Below, in pieces: positions 8,987 to 14,586 of a stretch of 64,000 nucleotides of DNA; position 1 is the first letter of the stretch; each line of letters starts with the position of its first letter. A program made the translations under genes and the position numbers. The stretch lies in the NCBI RefSeq assembly GCF_002836205.1, contig NZ_PJBE01000013.1:682001-746000 (forward strand), given 5' to 3'. The notes under the pieces were generated by a model. The model had not been told where the DNA came from. It worked only from the letters and a program-made list of their open reading frames with translations, and searched no databases. The stretch comes from Shewanella sp. Choline-02u-19 (GTDB lineage Bacteria; Pseudomonadota; Gammaproteobacteria; Enterobacterales; Shewanellaceae).

Positions 8987-9016
8987 AAAAAACCTCCTTA
9001 ATTGGAGGTTTTTTTG
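8987..9016 (+). terminator. Rho-independent terminator after the TonB receptor
   Basis: AAACCTCC/GGAGGTTT stem with a 6-nt loop and seven T, 31 bases after the receptor stop. The A-run on the other side may also let it act for the convergent zinc-finger gene. Confidence 0.85.
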
Positions 9017-9056
9017 TAAGAGCCAACGAATGCTCTAAGAAGTAAATAGACTAGAG

Positions 9057-9440
9057 TTAATGGTTTAGTCTTAACTCTTGACGATGTTCGCGTTTATATT
9101 GGCTAGTACAGCTTAAACATCGCTGTTCAAGTGGATTAGCGACTAACAGTTCTGCTTCGATTTCAGATTCACAATCAGAGCACACGCCATACAAACCAAT
9201 GTCCAGTTGGCAACAAGCTGCATCGAGTTGCATCAACTTAAAAAATAATGGGTTATCGCATAAGTGAGCTTGAGTCATTATTTCAATGAGCTCACAAAGG
9301 GAATAATTATGCTTGTCCATTAGCTTGGCTTGGATATCTGGGTGCGCACCAATCTTCTGCCTTAACTCCGATTCTATATCGGATAACATTTGTTTGATTT
9401 GGTTGGTACTCACGGCTTTGCCTACAATTATTGACTTCAC
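9057..9440 (-). CDS. DksA/TraR-family C4 zinc-finger protein
   Basis: 127-aa protein whose C-terminal third carries a four-cysteine zinc finger (VCSDCESE, then QRCLSC after 17 residues), the signature of the DksA/TraR family, members of which bind RNA polymerase through the secondary channel. The N-terminal part is predicted helical, like the DksA coiled coil, but is short and I do not see the DxxDxA tip motif. It is therefore probably a DksA-like accessory protein and not DksA itself. The start used is a GTG at 9440 without an obvious ribosome site, so the N-terminus is uncertain; the only internal methionine start nearby would lose about 17 residues. dusC lies upstream on the same strand, 88 bases away. 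Confidence 0.7.
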   Translation of the reverse strand: MKSIIVGKAVSTNQIKQMLSDIESELRQKIGAHPDIQAKLMDKHNYSLCELIEIMTQAHLCDNPLFFKLMQLDAACCQLDIGLYGVCSDCESEIEAELLVANPLEQRCLSCTSQYKREHRQELRLNH

Positions 9441-9528
9441 GGTTTATCAGTCTAAACATGTCACGATCGCAGGTAATGACGAAGATCAAATCAGAGAGCA
9501 TTATTACTAATAATAACCAATTATTCTG

Positions 9529-10485
9529 TTAATCAGACTGCTGATGGTACAGATTGGCATTTGCTGTTTGCAGAACATTGATAATTTCTTCAGCCGTTTT
9601 GTAGATCCGTAGCTCGCGAAACAAGGTATCAGCTTCGGGATATTGACGATTGAGATAATTAAACCATTGCTTAATTCTGGCTGGGTAATAGGTACTTTTA
9701 CGTCCGGCGAGTTCTCGGTTGGTGTACTCCAGCATCAGCGCCAGTGATTGTTGCCACGTATAAGGTGTTTCACCTTTAATGCTTGCCGCTAGGTTAGGCA
9801 ACGAAATGGCCCCGCGTCCTACCATGATAGTGTCACACCCGGTCACTTGCATGCAGCGCTGTGCATCTTGTGCATTCCAAATTTCGCCGTTAGCAATAAC
9901 CGGAATAGGCAGTTTTGCATTGATGTCGGTAATGTATTCCCAATAAGCAGGTGGCTTATAACCATCAACTTTACTTCTGGCGTGCACCGCAATCTCACTG
10001 GCACCCGCTTCGTAAATAGCCTGTGCATTCTCCATATAGAGAGACTTATCGTTAAAACCGAGACGGATTTTTGCGGTCACAGGATGCTCATCAGGCACTG
10101 CATCTCGCATGGCCTTGACGACATTATACAGCTGCTCAGGATATTGCAGCATGATTGCACCACCGTTACTGCGATTAACCATTTTTGCAGGGCAACCAAA
10201 ATTAACGTCAACCCCTTTAGATCCTAGCTCTATTGCTCTAACGGCATTTTCCGCCATCCAACCAGGCTCTTGTCCCAGTAGTTGGACCCTTACCGGCGTG
10301 CCTGAAGTTGTTTTACCGTCAGTTTTTAGCTCAGGACAGAGACGGTAAAATACTTTTTCTGGTAATAACTGATCAACGACACGTACAAATTCCGTCACCA
10401 TTAAATCGTACGGATTGATTGCTGAAAGGATTTCACGCATTAAATCATCAACCACGCCTTCCATAGGCGCCAAAATTATTCGCAC
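9529..10485 (-). CDS. dusC: tRNA-dihydrouridine(16) synthase DusC
   Basis: FMN-dependent reductase that makes dihydrouridine at position 16 of tRNA. Family motifs read from the N-terminus: ILAPMEGVVDDLMRE, TEFVRVVDQLLP, VDVNFGCPAK (the catalytic cysteine is in the GCPAK segment), AVHARSK and VIANGEIW, followed by IMVGRGAI for FMN phosphate binding. The TEFVRV segment and overall length fit DusC better than DusA or DusB. The E. coli protein begins MRVLLAPMEG, so I start at the GTG at 10485 (VRIILAPMEG), which has GAGTGGA seven bases upstream; an in-frame GTG at 10497 would add four residues. It stands alone, facing away from the bufferin operon. Confidence 0.92.
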   Translation of the reverse strand: MRIILAPMEGVVDDLMREILSAINPYDLMVTEFVRVVDQLLPEKVFYRLCPELKTDGKTTSGTPVRVQLLGQEPGWMAENAVRAIELGSKGVDVNFGCPAKMVNRSNGGAIMLQYPEQLYNVVKAMRDAVPDEHPVTAKIRLGFNDKSLYMENAQAIYEAGASEIAVHARSKVDGYKPPAYWEYITDINAKLPIPVIANGEIWNAQDAQRCMQVTGCDTIMVGRGAISLPNLAASIKGETPYTWQQSLALMLEYTNRELAGRKSTYYPARIKQWFNYLNRQYPEADTLFRELRIYKTAEEIINVLQTANANLYHQQSD

Positions 10486-10497
10486 AGAACAGTCCAC

Positions 10498-10859
10498 TCA
10501 TCAGTTTTAAAAGGCGCTGCATTCTACATCATGCACCGTACGGCACCAAATTAAAGCGAGTATAGAGTGATCTTATATCATTAATAATCAGTATTGTTAT
10601 TTGATTGTTGTTTTATTGGTCAGTCTCTATTTGTTGCTTGATAAGCGCTATTTATTACAAATTACTAAGATAAACATCGCTATAGCAGGCACTAATAGAT
10701 GCAAACAATATTTGCACTATCAGCTTTTATGCGTCATAAATGTGATAGTTGTAGAATAAATGAAATTTATTTGTAGGTACACAGGTCTCTTTAAGCAAGC
10801 CAGCAAAATACATTGTTGGTAACCGAAATACTGTAGATTAAATCAAGAAGGAAGATATT
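10498..10859. other. Intergenic region between dusC and the bufferin operon
   Basis: About 360 bp, AT-rich, containing the divergent promoters of dusC and of the bufferin-like operon. I see an AAGAAGGAAG ribosome site just before 10860 but no promoter I can name with confidence. Family knowledge: related operons in other bacteria are driven by copper-responsive ECF sigma factors; no match to such a promoter is claimed here. Confidence 0.4.
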
Positions 10860-11282
10860 ATGAAACTCGTTAATAAGACTGCTATTACTGTTGCTGTTGG
10901 TGCTGTTGTTCTTGGAAGTTCTTTGGCTGCATCTGTCCAAGCAAGCCCATTTGGTTATAGTGAGATGCAAGCCGGTTACCAGCTAGTTGAAGGCGAAGGT
11001 AAGTGTGGCGAAGGCAAATGCGGCGCAGACAAGAAAAAGGCCAAAGAAGGTAAGTGCGGCGAAGACAAAATGAAGGCCAAAGAAGGTAAGTGTGGCGAAG
11101 GTAAGTGCGGCGGCGACAAAATGAAAGCCAAAGAAGGTAAGTGCGGCGGCGACAAAATGAAAGCTAAAGAAGGTAAGTGTGGTGAAGGTAAGTGTGGCGG
11201 CGACAAAATGAAAGCTAAAGAAGGCAAATGTGGCGGCGATAAGAAAGCTGAGAAAGAAGGTAAGTGTGGTGGTTCTAAGTAA
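10860..11282 (+). CDS. Bufferin/HvfA-type copper-binding peptide precursor
   Basis: 140-aa exported low-complexity protein. The N-terminus is a signal peptide (basic MKLVNK, hydrophobic core, cleavage near VQA-SPF). After residue 45 the mature part is almost wholly built from EGKCG motifs, ten in all, alternating with lysine-rich spacers such as DKMKAK. The only cysteines are those ten, one per motif. Family knowledge: in bufferins and Haemophilus HvfA, the cysteine of EGKCG motifs is converted by a DUF692 oxidase with a DUF2063 partner into a heterocycle that binds copper and protects the cell. Both partner genes follow here in the right order, so the role is well supported by context; the chemistry in this organism is inferred. 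A strong AAGAAGGAAG ribosome site precedes the ATG, fitting high expression. Confidence 0.88.
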   Translation: MKLVNKTAITVAVGAVVLGSSLAASVQASPFGYSEMQAGYQLVEGEGKCGEGKCGADKKKAKEGKCGEDKMKAKEGKCGEGKCGGDKMKAKEGKCGGDKMKAKEGKCGEGKCGGDKMKAKEGKCGGDKKAEKEGKCGGSK

Positions 11283-11303
11283 GCTTTCCACTTGAGTTAA
11301 ACG

Positions 11304-11323
11304 GGGTCAGCGTTTGCTGGCCC
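11304..11323 (+). terminator. Attenuator-like hairpin between precursor and maturation genes
   Basis: GGG-T-CAGC pairs with GCTG-G-CCC around a GTTT loop, 20 bases after the precursor stop, followed by TATTTGTATAT and not a clean T-run. It may reduce read-through so that the peptide is made in excess over its modifying enzymes. This role is inference from position. Confidence 0.45.
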
Positions 11324-11381
11324 TATTTGTATATACTCAAGCCGATTGGGTATATAAATCATAAATTAGTGGACGTGCAGT

Positions 11382-12218
11382 ATGACAAATAAAGGACAGG
11401 TGGGTCTCGGTCTTAGGCGAGAAATGTTGGATGAATTTTGCCAAGGTGTTCCTAAGGCCATTGATTTTTTTGAGGTGGCACCAGAAAACTGGATGACACT
11501 CGGCGGAAAGTTTGGTCGTCAATTTAGGGCACTAACAGAAAAACATGAGTTTTATTGTCATGGTTTATCGCTATCTATTGGTAGCCCAGCGCCGCTCGAT
11601 GTTCAATTTGTCAAAAACGTCAAAGACTTTCTAGACTTGCATCAGATAAAAAGCTATTCAGAGCATTTAAGTTATTGTTCTGGTACTGGACATATGTACG
11701 ATTTGATGCCAATCCCTTTTACAGGCGAAGCCGTTCGTCATGTGGCTGCGCGTGTTAAGCAAGTAGAGGATATTATTGAACGTCCTTTAATATTGGAGAA
11801 CGTATCATTTTACGCTGCCCCTGGCGCTGAAATGTCTGAACTGGAGTTTGTTACAGCCGTAATGGAAGAAGCTGACTGTAAGATGCTGCTCGACGTTAAC
11901 AATATCTATGTGAACTCGATTAACCATCAATACGATGCGCTTGAATACTTAAAAGCGATGCCGACCGATAGAATCGAATATTTACATATTGCGGGTCACT
12001 ATGAAGAGGCTGAAGACTTAGTGGTTGATACACACGGCGCTGATATTGTTGATCCGGTATGGAAGCTACTTGAGGCATGCCATCAGTACCATGGTGTTTT
12101 TCCTACATTGCTTGAACGAGATTTTAATATTCCAGCAACCAATGAGTTGTTGTTAGAAATTAATCAGATCCATGATTATCAAAACCGTCATATCGCCAGT
12201 TTAAAAAGGAGCGCTTGA
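11382..12218 (+). CDS. DUF692 multinuclear iron oxidase, peptide maturation (BufB/HvfB-like)
   Basis: 278-aa TIM-barrel enzyme of the DUF692 (MbnB/MNIO) family, which uses a multi-iron centre to oxidise cysteines of ribosomal peptides. Visible family features: the N-terminal VGLGLRREMLDEF, the histidine-containing HGLSLSIGSPAPL, YSEHLSYCSG, LILENVSFY, LLDVNNIYVNSINH, YLHIAGHYEE and the C-terminal TLLERDFNIP, which between them hold the His, Asp, Glu and Asn metal ligands of the barrel. Its substrate is almost certainly the EGKCG peptide encoded 100 bases upstream. It overlaps the next gene by 4 bases (ATGA), so the two products are translationally coupled and probably form a complex. Confidence 0.9.
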   Translation: MTNKGQVGLGLRREMLDEFCQGVPKAIDFFEVAPENWMTLGGKFGRQFRALTEKHEFYCHGLSLSIGSPAPLDVQFVKNVKDFLDLHQIKSYSEHLSYCSGTGHMYDLMPIPFTGEAVRHVAARVKQVEDIIERPLILENVSFYAAPGAEMSELEFVTAVMEEADCKMLLDVNNIYVNSINHQYDALEYLKAMPTDRIEYLHIAGHYEEAEDLVVDTHGADIVDPVWKLLEACHQYHGVFPTLLERDFNIPATNELLLEINQIHDYQNRHIASLKRSA

Positions 12219-12982
12219 TGAGTTTTATTGAAACACAACAAAAATTCATGGATTACATTAAAGATCCATCAAATCCTCTACCTGAGGGGATTGAAGCGCG
12301 GCGGATGAAGATTTACCGCGAACTATTTTTTAATAATATTGATGGCTTTGTGTCTAACGCCTTCCCGGTATTAAAGAGTTTATATAGCGAACAAGACTGG
12401 CAAGAACGAGTGCAACAGTTCTTCGTGTATCATGATTGTCACACACCTATCTTTATTGAGATCTCCCAGGAATTTCTGCTGTTTTTGCAAACCGAATACA
12501 CAGCAACAGAAATCGATCCTCCTTTTATGCTGGAACTGGCACATTATGAATGGCTAGAGCTGGTTGTGGCCGTCGCACAAGAGGTTCCGCAGCAAAAGAT
12601 AATCGACATGGCGGTAATGGATGCTGACGTTATTTCAGCGATGACGCTAAGTGTGTCGTCGACATCGCAAATAGCCCAGTATACATACGATGTACAACAC
12701 ATTAGCGAAGATTACCGCCCAAAAGAGCCGACAGAGGAGCCGCAGTTTTTTTGTATATATTCTGATTTTGAAGATGAAGTGAGCTTTTTGCAGCTCAATC
12801 CGCTAACAGCCCAGGTTTTAGCTTATATGTCGCAATTTGACTCAGTGAAATGTGCAGATTTAATTGAATGGTTATCAGTGACTTTTACCGATATAGAGCC
12901 TACGGTATTACAACAAGGCTGTGTAGACCTGTTAATGCAATTGAGTGCTAAAGGCATCATTAGAGAATTTATTGAGGATTAG
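12215..12982 (+). CDS. DUF2063 maturation partner (BufC/HvfC-like)
   Basis: 255-aa protein of the DUF2063 family, the usual partner of DUF692 enzymes that recruits the precursor peptide. The N-terminal domain has the recognisable pattern RRMKIYRELFFNNIDGFVSNAFPVLKSL followed by FVYHDCHTPIFIEISQEFL and MLELAHYEWLEL. The C-terminal half is variable and resembles the winged-helix-like peptide-recognition region of HvfC/MbnC proteins. The start overlaps the stop of the DUF692 gene by 4 bases. In many operons of this type a DoxX membrane protein follows; here none is present. Confidence 0.87.
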   Translation: MMSFIETQQKFMDYIKDPSNPLPEGIEARRMKIYRELFFNNIDGFVSNAFPVLKSLYSEQDWQERVQQFFVYHDCHTPIFIEISQEFLLFLQTEYTATEIDPPFMLELAHYEWLELVVAVAQEVPQQKIIDMAVMDADVISAMTLSVSSTSQIAQYTYDVQHISEDYRPKEPTEEPQFFCIYSDFEDEVSFLQLNPLTAQVLAYMSQFDSVKCADLIEWLSVTFTDIEPTVLQQGCVDLLMQLSAKGIIREFIED

Positions 12983-13024
12983 TCTTTCTATCAGCACGGC
13001 TAAACCCTATAATGGCGCCAAAAA

Positions 13025-13038
13025 TTGATCTAGATCAA
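13025..13038. promoter_or_regulatory. FNR/EtrA-type binding site
   Basis: TTGATCTAGATCAA is a perfect palindromic match to TTGAT-N4-ATCAA. It lies 33 bases before the start codon of the 39-aa gene at 13072. This is too close for ordinary class II activation with a leader, so it may repress that gene or serve the transcript of ybaN further down. Confidence 0.6.
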
Positions 13039-13071
13039 TAATTGTCGTTAACAACAGTTGTAGAGGAAGTC

Positions 13072-13191
13072 ATGAGTCAGCCGTTTAAAGACCCATTTAA
13101 CATTGTTTATTTTGTTGGTTTTATCCTGGTAATGTTGTTGCCGACATTACCCGCAAGCCTATCTTGGTTGAAGGTAATGGGGCTAATTTAA
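13072..13191 (+). CDS. Small single-span membrane protein, 39 aa
   Basis: A short gene with an AGAGGAAG ribosome site before the ATG. The product starts MSQPFKDPFNIVYF and continues as one hydrophobic span (VGFILVMLLPTLPASL) with a short SWLKVMGLI tail, so a 39-aa inner-membrane protein is predicted. The sequence is compositionally protein-like with no low-complexity pattern. It lies between the bufferin-type operon and ybaN, just behind a perfect FNR-type site. I do not recognise a functional family. Small proteins of this kind often adjust a membrane complex, but the partner is unknown. Confidence 0.65.
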   Translation: MSQPFKDPFNIVYFVGFILVMLLPTLPASLSWLKVMGLI

Positions 13192-13263
13192 GCTCTGTTT
13201 CATCCTAGCTCAGGTATACTAGCCACTCTTTTGAGTGGCTTTTTGTTTTTTTGGGCGGTACTG

Positions 13264-13632
13264 ATGGCGTTAAAACGTGGTTTCTTTCTTCTGGCTGGTC
13301 TTTGTAGCCTAGCGTTAGGTTTATTGGGCATTTTATTGCCGATACTGCCAACGGTGCCTTTTATCTTATTGGCTGCTTATTGTTTTGCTCGCTCAAGCGA
13401 CAGACTATATCAATGGTTGATGGCACACCCGTGGTTTGCTGATGCGCTGCAAAATTGGCAAGCAGAAGGTGCTATGCGTAAAGGACTAAAGAAGAAGGCC
13501 TATATTGTAAGTAGCCTAAGTTTTATTGTCAGTATCACGATAGTCCCGCTTATTTGGGTCAAAGTGATGCTAGCCTGCATTGGCACTGGACTCATTGTTT
13601 ACTTGAGAAGCATTCCTGAGATCGATGAATAA
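13264..13632 (+). CDS. ybaN: DUF454 inner-membrane protein YbaN
   Basis: 122-aa membrane protein of the YbaN/DUF454 family, function unknown. Visible family pattern: GLLGILLPILPTVPFILLAAYCFARSS, then WLMAHPWFADALQNWQAEGAM and a C-terminal hydrophobic pair ending in RSIPEIDE, close to the E. coli YbaN tail. Two to three transmembrane helices are expected. I start at the ATG at 13264, because the 11-residue upstream extension is absent from the family. Its position next to apt is conserved across gammaproteobacteria and supports the call. Confidence 0.85.
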   Translation: MALKRGFFLLAGLCSLALGLLGILLPILPTVPFILLAAYCFARSSDRLYQWLMAHPWFADALQNWQAEGAMRKGLKKKAYIVSSLSFIVSITIVPLIWVKVMLACIGTGLIVYLRSIPEIDE

Positions 13633-13883
13633 GCCTTTGACTGTATTAGTGCATAGTACTGAATATAAAAGCGAATTTAACCAATTGATAACCGCTCTTT
13701 GGAACCGTGAACAATAGTAGTGGTATTTTGCATGGGGTGAGTCAGCAGTTCTGGCGATCCATTGTTGCAACTATGCATAAAGCGGCTTAAGCTTTACGCC
13801 GATTTTCACACTTCGATGACATTTGCTATGGCGATAGTCGCTAGCAACATGTCAGCAAATTCAACTCAATAAAGTAAAGAATT

Positions 13884-14435
13884 ATGGTAATGAATACTGA
13901 CAGCTTAGCACTTATAAAGAACAGCATTAAAACCATCCCAAACTACCCTAAAGAGGGGATTTTGTTTAGAGATGTGACTAGCTTATTAGAAGATCCACAA
14001 GCGTATAAATTAACCATTGGTCTTTTAGTGGAACACTACAAGGAACAAGGCTTTACTAAAGTCGTTGGCACTGAAGCTCGTGGTTTCCTATTTGGTGCAC
14101 CTTTGGCATTAGAGTTAGGTATTGGCTTCGTTCCAGTACGTAAGCCGGGTAAATTACCAAGAAAGACTATTTCTGAAAGCTATGAGCTTGAGTATGGTCA
14201 TGACGTTCTTGAAATTCATGTCGATGCTATTACTAGTGAAGATAAAGTCTTGGTTGTTGATGATTTACTGGCGACGGGCGGCACCATTGAAGCAACCGTT
14301 AAGTTAATCCGTAATCTAGGCGGCCAGGTTAATCATGCTGCATTTGTTATCTCATTACCGGATCTTGGTGGTGAAAAGCGTCTCGCAACAATGGATCTCG
14401 AATTACTCAGCTTATGTGAATTCGAAGGCGAATAA
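13884..14435 (+). CDS. apt: Adenine phosphoribosyltransferase
   Basis: Salvages adenine by joining it to PRPP to give AMP. The PRPP-binding loop is plain in VLVVDDLLATGGTIEA (about residues 122-137). Upstream family motifs include IKTIPNYPKEGILFRDVT and VVGTEARGFLFGAPLA. At 183 aa it matches the E. coli enzyme. Two ATGs two codons apart (13884 and 13890) can both serve; the ribosome site is weak (TAAAGAA). The following gene, dnaX, is 150 bases downstream, as in E. coli. Confidence 0.95.
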   Translation: MVMNTDSLALIKNSIKTIPNYPKEGILFRDVTSLLEDPQAYKLTIGLLVEHYKEQGFTKVVGTEARGFLFGAPLALELGIGFVPVRKPGKLPRKTISESYELEYGHDVLEIHVDAITSEDKVLVVDDLLATGGTIEATVKLIRNLGGQVNHAAFVISLPDLGGEKRLATMDLELLSLCEFEGE

Positions 14436-14586
14436 TCAGGCTGAAATGTCTGTTTAAGGTGAATTAATCACCGCCAAACCGCTCCTTGAACGCTTGATAT
14501 AGCATGTCAAACCTTTGCATGCTATTGTTCAAATTAGTCGAGGAGCGTGCTCCCGTAATCATATTCATGACACGTTGGGGAGTTCC

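Noticed and set aside
10976..11291. Minus-strand proteins opposite the EGKCG gene
   Set aside because: Open only because the plus-strand repeat lacks certain codons; translations are low-complexity and lack ribosome sites.
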